Positions 9,619 through 18,010 of a DNA stretch of 64,000 nucleotides are shown here, piece by piece. The notes below the pieces were generated by a model, which was not told where the DNA came from, searched no databases, and was given only the letters and a program-made list of their open reading frames with translations. This DNA comes from Methanospirillum lacunae (lineage in GTDB: Archaea > Halobacteriota > Methanomicrobia > Methanomicrobiales > Methanospirillaceae): contig NZ_QGMY01000008.1 in NCBI RefSeq assembly GCF_003173355.1, forward strand, positions 124,001-188,000, in the 5' to 3' direction. Each line of letters begins with the position of its first letter. The stretch's first letter is position 1. The translations under genes and the position numbers were made by a program.

Positions 9619-9800
9619 ATAAATATTTATCACAATGCAGGTTCCTGAATAATCGTATATTGAACTTTGAGTAGAGTAATAATCATTCTATATTCGGAAA
9701 AATATGATCTACAGTCTGAAAAGAGATACCTAATGTTGATTTAGTAACAAAACAGGTGATGAGATTAGTAACTCTATATAAAGGGAGATCCGGAGAAATT

Positions 9801-10013
9801 TTACTTACTCCTTTCTTCCTCAAGAACGGTAAAAACCGTAAATCCCTTCCATAAATCCAGAGTGTTCTCAGCCGTGAAAATGATCAAAACATTCAGCACA
9901 CTGTTTCCGATCGAAATCGTAACGCCTGTATTGACCATTTTCTGATTGTTCGATGGAGTTGAAGTAGAATCCCGTCCACTGGTTTCATACAACCCCACCT
10001 CCTGCAGTGCCAT
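9801..10013 (-). CDS. Doubtful 70-codon open reading frame
   Basis: The predicted 70-residue product has a Ser/Thr/Asn-rich N-terminal half and a hydrophobic stretch near residues 35-50. Only AAGG directly abuts the ATG, so ribosome binding is weak. No family is recognised. It lies alone between two intergenic stretches and could be a gene remnant or a chance frame. A short palindrome (ACGGT-AAAA-ACCGT, 9826-9839) sits near its 3' end. Confidence 0.25.
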   Translation of the reverse strand: MALQEVGLYETSGRDSTSTPSNNQKMVNTGVTISIGNSVLNVLIIFTAENTLDLWKGFTVFTVLEEERSK

Positions 10014-10243
10014 CCTTAAATGGCAATGCTTTGTTGCATATGTGTGTACTTAAAAATATGCCATGCAATACAAACAACAAATGGCACTCCATTTAGATAT
10101 ATATATATTATCTTGGCAATAATAAATCAATATCTATAACCTTCCCTCATAATGACCGTTTTCGAAAAAAAGACTTATGGTAATGGTTTGATGCCAATAG
10201 ATACTTCACAGTCTACTGAAATAAACACGTAATTAAACGTGGA

Positions 10244-11191
10244 CTACTGCCTGTACCATAATGGTATTATTCTTGTAAATCCCTCATGATCACTGATCAT
10301 GGTCCGTATCCTTCTGAATGAGTGTTTTAACTCATCTGATCCTGTAAGATTCGATTGTTTACCTGACCATACAAGGTCAGGGATGATACTCATTGCACAG
10401 TAAAGAGCATACCTATTCCAGAAATCATATGAAGGAGAACCATTATAATATCCGTCAACCTGTCCTCGTGCAAATGAGATACTGATATTACGGGTGAACA
10501 GGGCTAGTTTATAGAAATCATGAATGGGATCACCCCAGTCTGACCTGTTAAAGTCGATAATCCCATTCAGGTGTCCATCATGAATGATGAGATTGGCTGG
10601 ATGGTAATCATCATGTTGAAAGGTTTGCCTGACTCCTTCCAATAGGTATACATTTTTCGTGATAAATTGCTGAATAACATCCAGATTTACTCCCTTTGTG
10701 TCCACTGGGTTACGAGAAAATTCTGAACAATACCATTCATGCTTTCGTAGTTTCATCATGAACCAGGGGGGAGTTTCTGGTGGTGCAGACAACTTATGGA
10801 GTTTTTTTAATTCTTCTCCTGCCTGAAAGCCGATTCGATATTGATCTTCACAACTTAACCTGATGAGTGCCTCTTCACCATCTTCCCCATCAACATAGTC
10901 AAGTATCAGCAGGCATAATCTCCCATCATCATCGATCTGAAACTGGTGAGGTTTTGGGATATACAAAGAAAATTTACTGAGGTCTTTTAAAAGATTATAT
11001 TGATCACGCATAGAGGATATCGCCCTGGCATCACCAACTGGAGTGATCCGTGCCAGGTATTTCCTACTGGATGGGGTGATAAGAAGATACTTCAGATCTG
11101 AAGAATACCCTTTTTTTATTGGGATAATCTCTGAAAAATCTACACATTTGTGAATCAGATTTAGAACCGTGGGGCTTATATATTCATTCAT
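10244..11191 (-). CDS. Aminoglycoside phosphotransferase-family kinase
   Basis: The 315-residue protein has the APH/choline kinase-like fold. A catalytic loop QHDDYHPANL is at about residues 192-201, and the metal-binding segment IIDFNRSDWGDP at about 211-222 places Asp213 and Asp218 in the usual positions. The upstream HxHxxN-type pattern is preserved. Members phosphorylate small hydroxylated compounds such as sugars, homoserine, choline or antibiotics. The gene stands alone, divergent from the methyltransferase at 11298. Antibiotic resistance is not implied; the substrate is unknown. Confidence 0.75.
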   Translation of the reverse strand: MNEYISPTVLNLIHKCVDFSEIIPIKKGYSSDLKYLLITPSSRKYLARITPVGDARAISSMRDQYNLLKDLSKFSLYIPKPHQFQIDDDGRLCLLILDYVDGEDGEEALIRLSCEDQYRIGFQAGEELKKLHKLSAPPETPPWFMMKLRKHEWYCSEFSRNPVDTKGVNLDVIQQFITKNVYLLEGVRQTFQHDDYHPANLIIHDGHLNGIIDFNRSDWGDPIHDFYKLALFTRNISISFARGQVDGYYNGSPSYDFWNRYALYCAMSIIPDLVWSGKQSNLTGSDELKHSFRRIRTMISDHEGFTRIIPLWYRQ

Positions 11192-11297
11192 ACGAGTAAA
11201 AATTAAAATAATATTCTTAGCAGTGTTATATGATTAATCATATTCCCAAATAATTATACCCTCTTCATCCCAATATCTTTCTACCGGAGTCTGAGAA

Positions 11298-12122
11298 ATG
11301 CATCTGGACGATATTGACTGGGATATGTTATGGAAAGAAAAGCAGAAGATGCATAATTTCACATCCAATCCCGTTTCGCAGGAGAAGCGATGGGATCAGA
11401 TGGCTTCCTGGTACAGATTCTGGTCAGAGCATGATGAATACCCTCCTAAACTCCTCCAGCGCATTCAAATGGATCGAGAATGGTCTGTTCTTGATATTGG
11501 GTGTGGAACTGGAACCATAAGCATTGCAGCTGCGATGAGAACCAAACGGGTGACTGCTCTTGATGTATCAACAGAAATGCTCAATATTCTGAAAGAAGAT
11601 GCAGAACGCAGGTATCTGGGAAATATCAGGTACCTCCACCAGACCTGGGAAAGTGTCAAAATTGGAATAGATATCAAGCCTCATGACATTGTCGTCGCTT
11701 CCCGTGCAATCTCCCGGACCGGTGATCTCTGTGAATCACTCCAGAAGATTAACCAGGCTGCCCGAGAGTATGCGTATATAACAGCCTGGAGTGGAGAGGA
11801 AGGAGATTTTCCTCAAAACCTTCTGAAGGCAATTGGCAGGAGCTACACAAATACTGCTGACGATATCTATGTCTATAATATCCTACACAAAATAGGAATT
11901 CGCCCCAATGTTGAGCAACTTGAGTGCCGAAATCCTATTTACTATAAAGATCACGAACATGCTCTCCAGAGTTATCAGATGCTATTAAATCTCACACCTG
12001 AAGAGACCGTGTGTGCAAGAACCTACCTAAAAGAGAATCTGGTCCGTAGGCGTGATGGCAGATATGAAACACCAGAAACACGGACCTGGTGGTCACTCTT
12101 CTGGTGGAAGAAACAATCTTAA
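11298..12122 (+). CDS. Class I SAM-dependent methyltransferase, paralogue of the one at 17114
   Basis: The 274-residue protein has a distinctive N-terminal segment (W-D-M-L-W-K-E-K, residues 8-15) before the methyltransferase core. Motif I VLDIGCGTGTIS lies near residues 64-75 and the acidic ALDVS near 88-92. The C-terminus ends in a Trp-rich TWWSLFWW. The protein at 17114-17983 has the same layout: SWAEQW at the start, motif I, and a closing ATIWW. The pair therefore forms a paralogous subfamily with an extended substrate domain. It converges on the Cys-rich protein gene at 12179. Substrate unknown; the context is Mo/W-related. Confidence 0.75.
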   Translation: MHLDDIDWDMLWKEKQKMHNFTSNPVSQEKRWDQMASWYRFWSEHDEYPPKLLQRIQMDREWSVLDIGCGTGTISIAAAMRTKRVTALDVSTEMLNILKEDAERRYLGNIRYLHQTWESVKIGIDIKPHDIVVASRAISRTGDLCESLQKINQAAREYAYITAWSGEEGDFPQNLLKAIGRSYTNTADDIYVYNILHKIGIRPNVEQLECRNPIYYKDHEHALQSYQMLLNLTPEETVCARTYLKENLVRRRDGRYETPETRTWWSLFWWKKQS

Positions 12123-12178
12123 TTAGCGGTACCTGTTTGGATCATCCAGATTATCTTCGTGATTTAATCCGTAAATTC

Positions 12179-12490
12179 TCAGGTATATGCAGATTTGCAT
12201 TTAGGACAAAGATATATCCTGCAGAGTTCAGGTCGTGATGCATAAACAGTACAGATTACAGAGCCCTCGTCTTTCTCCCTCAAGAATGGACATGCGAGAG
12301 GCCTTTTTTCTAGGATTGTATTGTTCAGAAATAATTCATGTTTGTCTGGATCGATTATGACGACCTGTTCAACCCCGGTAATCAGGTATTGAATCCTGAA
12401 CCTGAATGTATCCTGTTGTTCAATGATGCCAAATACATCGCCCATGTAACTGCAACAATATCCGCATTTACCACATTGACCTGGTGCCAT
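12179..12490 (-). CDS. YkgJ-type CxxCxxCC metal-cluster protein
   Basis: The 103-residue protein begins with GQCGKCGYCC, the CxxCxxCC signature of the YkgJ/PF03692 family, which is predicted to bind zinc or an iron-sulfur centre. Further cysteines follow in LACPFL, VICTVY, LCRIYLCPKC, as is usual in the family. It is a soluble cytoplasmic protein. The gene stands alone, convergent with the methyltransferase at 11298. Function in this organism is not known. Confidence 0.7.
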   Translation of the reverse strand: MAPGQCGKCGYCCSYMGDVFGIIEQQDTFRFRIQYLITGVEQVVIIDPDKHELFLNNTILEKRPLACPFLREKDEGSVICTVYASRPELCRIYLCPKCKSAYT

Positions 12491-12972
12491 ATGTTACCCA
12501 GAGGATATCTCCTTAAAAATATTAAACGCAATATGGCTTTTTACTTCCGATAACGCGGCCAGATTTGGTTCGATCTTGAAGACCATATTTATAAGCGCGA
12601 ATTTTATTCAAGGATGAGTAATTTGAATGGACAAGTGAGCACCAGGATAGATTCTCCCAAGAAAAATTATTCATTTAGAGAAAAGAAGGTCCATACGGAA
12701 TATGGATTTGTCTGATGATGTCTAATGAGTTATTTATGATTCAGAGATTAGCGGTTATATTTTTTAAAATATAAGGCATTGATCATCATTATTTGTATAA
12801 ACTTTTTATTGAAATAATTATTATTTACAATTAAAAATTCATTTTACTATAAAAATATAGCAAATTTTATTACTTAATCTAATTATTTAAATTTTGATAT
12901 TAATCAGATTCATTCAAAAGATTTATGACTGGTGATGAGAAATATCTATGTGCCGAGATTCGAGGTTAACAT
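12491..12972. promoter_or_regulatory. AT-rich intergenic region with a possible small leaderless gene
   Basis: Apart from the short frame at 12614-12715 no gene is seen. The stretch 12760-12920 is strongly AT-rich. A well-formed TATA-like ATATTTATAA lies at about 12585-12594 on the plus strand. Just before the gene at 12973 there is a GAGGT at about 12961-12965. Confidence 0.4.
12614..12715 (+). CDS. Candidate leaderless small open reading frame (33 codons)
   Basis: An ATG at 12614 opens a 33-codon frame ending in TGA at 12713-12715. A TATA-like box is centred about 24 bases upstream, where archaeal transcription would start at or next to the ATG. That fits a leaderless mRNA. The peptide is basic (several Lys and Arg) with no hydrophobic segment. 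It is too short to judge by composition, so it is listed as a candidate only. Confidence 0.25.
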   Translation: MSNLNGQVSTRIDSPKKNYSFREKKVHTEYGFV

Positions 12973-13209
12973 ATGGTAAAAGTAAATGAACTATATGAAA
13001 TTGAGGTCTTTCCCTCTGACTGGCATGATATTGTGTCCCAGTATAACTCAAACCGGAAAGCTGGCCGTGACACAGTAATTGAGAGGGAGATTGCCGGAAA
13101 ACCCGTTCAGTGTGTTGTCACCGGTTACGCATGGAGAGAGTCAAGAAAGCCTAATGCTCCCCAGAAACAGAAGATAACAGTCCTGATAAAGGACATCAAA
13201 GAAGCGTAG
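12973..13209 (+). CDS. Small protein of unknown function upstream of the Mop protein
   Basis: The 78-residue protein starts at an ATG preceded by GAGGT about 8 bases away. It looks like a compact alpha/beta domain: a strand after residue 8, a Trp-containing helix (W17), then two strands (about residues 43-52 and 66-75). It has one Cys and no signal peptide. The gene lies on the same strand 235 bases before the molbindin gene, so the two may be co-transcribed. I do not recognise its family. Confidence 0.55.
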   Translation: MVKVNELYEIEVFPSDWHDIVSQYNSNRKAGRDTVIEREIAGKPVQCVVTGYAWRESRKPNAPQKQKITVLIKDIKEA

Positions 13210-13444
13210 ATAACTGCGAATCCATATATTCACATCGCAGTTCAGCCTGCCTTTACACGTCATTTCGTACGCACCAGAAACGTCGTGATCGGAGTAGGAT
13301 ATTCCCGAAATCCATCCGATTTCAAAATGAATCGTAGTGTCTTTTTTTAAGCCCTCTGGTGAGTATACCCTTCGGAAAAAACTATTATTGGCTAGTGCAG
13401 ACATATTACGGTCATCATATTGTGGGAAAAAAGGGTGGAGGTTT

Positions 13445-13654
13445 ATGCGAATCAGTGCTCGAAACTCAATAAATGGAACTATTATTTCTATTACGAAAGG
13501 TGTGGTAAATTCAGAGGTAGTACTTGATATCGGTGACGGTATTCTGGTGACCTCCATAATCAGTACACATGCTGTGGAGAGTCTTGGGCTTAAGGAAGGA
13601 GTTCAGGCATTTGCTGTTATTAAATCCAGTGAAGTGATGATTGCTGTGGATTAA
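13445..13654 (+). CDS. mop: Mop-domain molybdate/tungstate-binding protein (molbindin)
   Basis: The 69-residue protein is a single TOBE/Mop domain. It opens with MRISARNSINGTI and has the conserved second strand ITKGVVNSEVVLDI, then the loop to LGLKEG and the final AVIKSSEVMIAV. Molbindins assemble as hexamers that store or buffer molybdate or tungstate in the cytoplasm. The start at 13445 is fixed by GGAGGT four bases upstream; an upstream in-frame extension to 13337 lacks Mop similarity. It complements ModC at 1494, which has no TOBE domain of its own. The rSAM-SBP fusion gene converges on it 34 bases downstream. Confidence 0.85.
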   Translation: MRISARNSINGTIISITKGVVNSEVVLDIGDGILVTSIISTHAVESLGLKEGVQAFAVIKSSEVMIAVD

Positions 13655-13688
13655 GAAAAAAATAATGAATTAGAATGATCTCCCGGAT

Positions 13689-15413
13689 TCAGATCCTGGT
13701 GTTTGTTTGATTTGTTTGAATATCATTAAGTAGCGTATTGAGATATTTTTCATCCTCTTCAAGAGAGAATCTGATTATTTCCGGGTGCAGAAGGTTTGCA
13801 AAATACTCAAGTGCAAGAATCCATCTAATTCCGGATACCGGGTATTTCTTTGGGATACAATAAACCTGTTCAGTCTCTATTGCTGGTGCTAAAAGGCCTT
13901 CAATATGACAATGATGGAGAAAATCGGAGGTATCAGATATCCCCATTCCTAGACAAAGGATTATTTCCGGTTGTAGGGCCATGAACTCCTCCCGGGACAA
14001 TGGGTGAGGTCGTGATTCTGTATAGCTTATCTGATAGTTGAGAACATCACCTCCGGCTCTTGCAGCGAGGGCCACCTCCATCTTGTCAGGATATGATGCA
14101 AGATATGGGTGTGAAAGAGCACAAAATACACGTGGATGCCTGAGGTTAGTTACAAATTTTGTAATCTGTTCAAGCCGTTCTGTGTAAAACCCAAGAAGTG
14201 GATGAACCAAATCCTGAGTATCAGCGAACTGGCCAAGTGTTCTGATGTATTCGATGTATCCTTCAGGTGTTGCAAAAAAAGTCTGTAACTTCTCAAGCCA
14301 ATCTCCAGATAGAATCTGTACCAGAACCCTGCTGACCACCTTTTTATCATAAATCCCAAGTTGATTTAGTGTTCCGGAAACCATGTCCAGGAGAACCGAG
14401 GTCCTGTACCCTCCCCTGAATCGAGGTTCATAGCCATCATTTCTATAATATTCCCCGAAAACTGGAATCGTTCTCCCACAGGTGCATTCTGACTGATAGA
14501 TCCTGTTTGTCAGCCGGGCCCCCATTGGGCCATAAAACGTCCGTTCAATAAGCAGGGTCTTACAATCAGGACAATAAGAACTGAGGTTGTATGTCCCGGG
14601 TGTGTTGAAGAGATAAACCCAGTTGAGCCAGGTTTTACACTGAGTGACTAACTTCTCAGCGTCATCTGGTGCAGGTTCACAATCATTATCCGCTCCATTG
14701 AATGGAATGAAGCGCATGATATGCAAAGGAATTTCTGCAGATAAATAAGAAAGATGTCTTGCCAGGTTGGTAATTTCATGCTCCCGCCGGGCTTCGAAAA
14801 CTACTGATACCTCAAGATGAATCCTGGTGTCATGAATGATTTTGATGTTATCAAGCACTTGTTTAACACCACAAGGAGAACCACATGTACGGTACACATC
14901 ATCTGACAGACCCTTCATTCCAATGTTTACCATATCCAGGTATGGGAGAATTTGCCTGAGAACAGGTGATTCCATACACCCGTTCGATGCACATCCCACC
15001 AGTAATCCCTCCTTCTTTAGTGTCTTTGCAGTATTGATTAATGTGTGAAATGAAACTGATGGTTCGTTTAAACAAAAAATGACTCCGAGACATGAATGGT
15101 CCCGAACCTGGTTCAGAATCTCATCCGGATCTGCCTTGAGCAGGGCACCAGCAATCAGGTCAGGATCATCGACAAGCATATGTGATACACATCCTGGACA
15201 TGAAAGATTACAACCAAGAGTTGAAAGGAGCAAATATCTTCCTCCCGGAGTATAGTGAAGGAAGGGGACCGTCTCAATTGCACTAGGCCAAAGTGCCAGG
15301 TACTTATCAGCAAACCGCTCATGCAGGATTCCATTTGCGCAGGTTTGCATCCTGCACTTGCCAGTTTTTCCTTCAGAAATCTGGCAAAAATGCCCACAAA
15401 TTTGGCATTCCAT
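13689..15413 (-). CDS. Radical SAM protein fused to a substrate-binding-protein-like domain
   Basis: The 574-residue protein has two parts. Residues 1-320 resemble the AmmeMemoRadiSam/PflA-like group: a Cys-rich start (C3, C6, C10, C20, C25), the radical SAM cluster motif CNLSCPGC (C68, C72, C75), and a Cys pair region CPDC (281-284) with CTC (310-312). A middle segment (about 320-425) is of unknown type. Residues from about 426 to the end look like the C-terminal lobe of B12/siderophore/molybdate binding proteins (PF01497 type): an RVFCALSHP strand, aGGDVL, LQPEIILCLG, then a final W/A-rich helix and LHPE. There is no signal peptide, so this lobe is cytoplasmic. It follows the true binding protein gene by 16 bases, giving a three-gene operon 16948 to 13689. 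The reaction is unknown. Confidence 0.75.
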   Translation of the reverse strand: MECQICGHFCQISEGKTGKCRMQTCANGILHERFADKYLALWPSAIETVPFLHYTPGGRYLLLSTLGCNLSCPGCVSHMLVDDPDLIAGALLKADPDEILNQVRDHSCLGVIFCLNEPSVSFHTLINTAKTLKKEGLLVGCASNGCMESPVLRQILPYLDMVNIGMKGLSDDVYRTCGSPCGVKQVLDNIKIIHDTRIHLEVSVVFEARREHEITNLARHLSYLSAEIPLHIMRFIPFNGADNDCEPAPDDAEKLVTQCKTWLNWVYLFNTPGTYNLSSYCPDCKTLLIERTFYGPMGARLTNRIYQSECTCGRTIPVFGEYYRNDGYEPRFRGGYRTSVLLDMVSGTLNQLGIYDKKVVSRVLVQILSGDWLEKLQTFFATPEGYIEYIRTLGQFADTQDLVHPLLGFYTERLEQITKFVTNLRHPRVFCALSHPYLASYPDKMEVALAARAGGDVLNYQISYTESRPHPLSREEFMALQPEIILCLGMGISDTSDFLHHCHIEGLLAPAIETEQVYCIPKKYPVSGIRWILALEYFANLLHPEIIRFSLEEDEKYLNTLLNDIQTNQTNTRI

Positions 15414-15429
15414 AATAAAAAAGAAAAAG

Positions 15430-16476
15430 TTATGGAGAGGAGGGTTTATTCAGAGTAACCGGTGTCTTGTCTGCAAGTAATGCAGCGACATCCTTATCTG
15501 TAAGGGTAAGCCGGTAGAATTTCTGATAAAACTCCTTGATTTCTGAGGTCAGGTCATTGTGGACATGGTCGGGATACAAGGTATTCTGGAGCCACATCAT
15601 ACCGAGAACATTTTCAGGTACTGGGAGTTCCCAGGCCATGATATATTTAGGCATACGGTATACCTGTTTTTTCTTGACCGCGGTAAGGTCCTTCCATGCC
15701 GAATCTGTGAGAATATCAGTCACGTTCTTAGAGTTATATGATAACAGAATGATATCATCTGGATTCCAGTTGTAGATCTGTTCCAGTGTAACCTTGCTAT
15801 CGCCTCCCACAACGCCCTGTGCAACATTGTATCCACCAGCAATACCCAATGACTTTGCTTCGTACCAGTCATCACCCAGTGTTGACAATGGCTCCCTCTG
15901 ACCGAAGTATACTTTTGCCCGGTTTACATCAGTATAGTCAGCAACATTCTTTTCCAGTTCGTCAACTTTTCCGTTGTAATAGGAAATGAATTCCTCTGCT
16001 TCTTTCTCTTTGCCGGTGATCTTACCGATCATCTCGTAACTCTTCATAAGAGTATCAGGTGATTCCACATCAACAACAGCAACCGGAATGCCTGTTGCGG
16101 CAATATCTTCATTAACTTTCGAATATGCCTTGTCAGAGATAACAAGTTCAGGCTTAAGAGCAATTAACTGCTCAAGATTTACATTTGTCTTACATCCTGC
16201 ATTTGGAAGTTTACCAAGGTTATTTTCTGTTTCATTTACCTTGTTTCTATCTGCAGGTCCGACACATGTTCCGACCAGTTTGTTGTCAGCACCTATAACA
16301 AAGAAGAATTGGCTTGTAAAAGGATCCACCGTTACAATCCTGTTGACATTTGCTGGAAATTGAATCGTATTTCCCGCCAGATCGGTGATCGTTTTGTTTT
16401 CAGCAAAGGAAACTACCGGGAATACTAAAAGCGCAATTAATAATCCACATAGTAAAAGTTTGAAATTTGTACCCAT
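15430..16476 (-). CDS. Secreted substrate-binding protein of the B12/siderophore/MolA type
   Basis: The product (348 residues from the ATG at 16476, which has GGAG 8 bases upstream) has a signal peptide (hydrophobic core about residues 5-22). A two-lobed class III binding protein follows, with ITDLAGNTIQFP, RIVTVDP, EQLIALKPELVIS and EQIYNWNPDDIIL. Such proteins feed BtuCD-type importers of corrinoids, siderophores or, for MolA, molybdate/tungstate. No permease or ATPase of that type is encoded nearby, so it is an orphan here. The surrounding Mo/W genes favour a MolA-like ligand, but cobalamin or iron chelates remain possible. It is sandwiched in an operon between a small protein gene and the radical SAM fusion. 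Confidence 0.75.
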   Translation of the reverse strand: MGTNFKLLLCGLLIALLVFPVVSFAENKTITDLAGNTIQFPANVNRIVTVDPFTSQFFFVIGADNKLVGTCVGPADRNKVNETENNLGKLPNAGCKTNVNLEQLIALKPELVISDKAYSKVNEDIAATGIPVAVVDVESPDTLMKSYEMIGKITGKEKEAEEFISYYNGKVDELEKNVADYTDVNRAKVYFGQREPLSTLGDDWYEAKSLGIAGGYNVAQGVVGGDSKVTLEQIYNWNPDDIILLSYNSKNVTDILTDSAWKDLTAVKKKQVYRMPKYIMAWELPVPENVLGMMWLQNTLYPDHVHNDLTSEIKEFYQKFYRLTLTDKDVAALLADKTPVTLNKPSSP

Positions 16477-16576
16477 ACATTGCACTCCATTGGTCATGGA
16501 TGACCACATTACTGTTGGGAATATTTAACTAAAATAGTTATGTGGTTTATCGAGTAAAGTTAATTCAGTTTATTAT

Positions 16577-16948
16577 TCATTTGTGCCTTAAGAATATGTG
16601 TTTCAGATACTGTATCGATTTCTGAATTAAAACAAGTGGATACCAATCAGGTTTTTCAGAATCAGGTATGGTTGAAAGAAAACCATGAAAATAGTCCTCA
16701 ATTCCGATTGATATTTCTGGAAGACTTTCAACAACGATAACCGGGCTCTTAAGGATTCCACTGATTTGTAGACCTTCATGATTAGAGATACAATAAGTAG
16801 GAGAGAGATATTGCCAGCCAGTATTTTCATAACTTCCTTGTGAGAGTGCATACAAGACCTCCCTGGTAACCGGGCTGGACAAGAGGTATTCTGTTTTTAC
16901 TCGTCCATCAGAGAGAACTGGCTGGGTTCTGACTGATACAATCTCCAT
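16577..16948 (-). CDS. Small protein, paralogue of the one at 9319
   Basis: The 123-residue protein shares with the 99-residue product at 9319 the block with K-x-E-Y-L-L-x-x-P-V-x-R-E and a following aromatic/strand-rich part. It has a longer C-terminal helix. There is no signal peptide. It is probably the first gene of an operon with the binding protein (101 bases downstream of its end) and the radical SAM fusion. It is divergent from the methyltransferase at 17114. Family not recognised. Confidence 0.6.
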   Translation of the reverse strand: MEIVSVRTQPVLSDGRVKTEYLLSSPVTREVLYALSQGSYENTGWQYLSPTYCISNHEGLQISGILKSPVIVVESLPEISIGIEDYFHGFLSTIPDSEKPDWYPLVLIQKSIQYLKHIFLRHK

Positions 16949-17113
16949 ACATAGGTCATATGTTATGAGAGTTCTTGAAAGTGAGGGATGAACAGGGTGT
17001 ATTCACCTGAATTCAGACCTGCGGTGTATGGGCGGGACCCATGTTTTTCAGGTAATCCGGTATCTCTATATATGTCATTGCAACACAATTCAGAAGTAGT
17101 TCGGGTGGATTGT

Positions 17114-17983
17114 ATGTATCTCCAACAGAAAAACACCTCTCAAATATCAGGTACATCCTGGGCAGAGCAATGGACTCGCCTAAAGGAGAGACATATCCGG
17201 TCGATACATACAAACAATCAAAAGACCTTCTGGGATGATCCCGACAATGTCAGCATGTATCTTGAGAATATCCAGGGGGATTACTCAAAGATGGTGGATG
17301 AACAACTCAGAATTATTGATGCCCCACCTGGATGTTCTGTGCTGGATATCGGATCAGGACCTGGGACTCTTGCGGTTCCTCTGGCTAAACAGGGCTGTAA
17401 TGTAACTGTTATTGAGCAGGCCCCCCTCATGTGCCAGGCTCTTGAAGAATACAGGATTCAACAGGATGTTCCTCTGATAAAGATAATAAACCGGCCGTGG
17501 GAGGATGTTACCTGTGATGAACTTCGGGGTCTGTTTGATCTGATAATATCTTCGTTCTCCCTCACCATGACAGATATAGCCGGAACCATCAGGATGATTC
17601 AACGAATCTCATCAGGAAGAGTCTACCTGTTCTGGTTCCTTACTCTTCCATCCTGGGCTCAAATGATGCAGGATCTCTGGCCTGAACTCCATGGCAGGGA
17701 ATATTATCCTACTCCACTTGCAGACTGTCTCTGGAATGTCCTGTATGAAATGGGAATTTATGCAAATCTTGAGGTCATGGAACCGGCTCCACCAGTTTTC
17801 TATGAGTCAGTTGTGCAGGCTGCCAGGACTATTGCAAAGCAGTTTGAATGTACTGAAGAATGGCAGGATAAAATAATACATGAGTATTTGACCAAAAACG
17901 TCAGTATCACGCCTGATGGAAGGATACTGGCAGGAGGAGAGCATCGAAGCGCGACAATCTGGTGGGATAATCACCGGTTATAA
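17114..17983 (+). CDS. Class I SAM-dependent methyltransferase, paralogue of the one at 11298
   Basis: Motif I VLDIGSGPGTLA and the acidic VIEQA mark a class I methyltransferase. The extended layout (SWAEQW start, WEDV after motif III, long C-terminal domain ending ATIWW) matches the protein at 11298. I chose the ATG at 17114 because GGGTGG precedes it by about 5 bases and the resulting 289 residues match the paralogue's length. An in-frame ATG at 16988 would add 42 residues of unlike composition. The gene is divergent from the operon at 16948-13689 and so may be co-regulated with it. Substrate unknown. Confidence 0.75.
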   Translation: MYLQQKNTSQISGTSWAEQWTRLKERHIRSIHTNNQKTFWDDPDNVSMYLENIQGDYSKMVDEQLRIIDAPPGCSVLDIGSGPGTLAVPLAKQGCNVTVIEQAPLMCQALEEYRIQQDVPLIKIINRPWEDVTCDELRGLFDLIISSFSLTMTDIAGTIRMIQRISSGRVYLFWFLTLPSWAQMMQDLWPELHGREYYPTPLADCLWNVLYEMGIYANLEVMEPAPPVFYESVVQAARTIAKQFECTEEWQDKIIHEYLTKNVSITPDGRILAGGEHRSATIWWDNHRL

Positions 17984-18010
17984 CTAAAAAAAAGAAGATG
18001 TCTGATACAC

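Noticed and set aside
13141-13557. 138-codon minus-strand frame over the small gene and mop
   Set aside because: It overlaps two better supported plus-strand genes, one being a clear Mop domain.
16988-17113. Upstream extension of the methyltransferase gene at 17114
   Set aside because: The ATG at 16988 directly abuts GAGGG with no spacing, and the added 42 residues have no counterpart in the paralogue at 11298.
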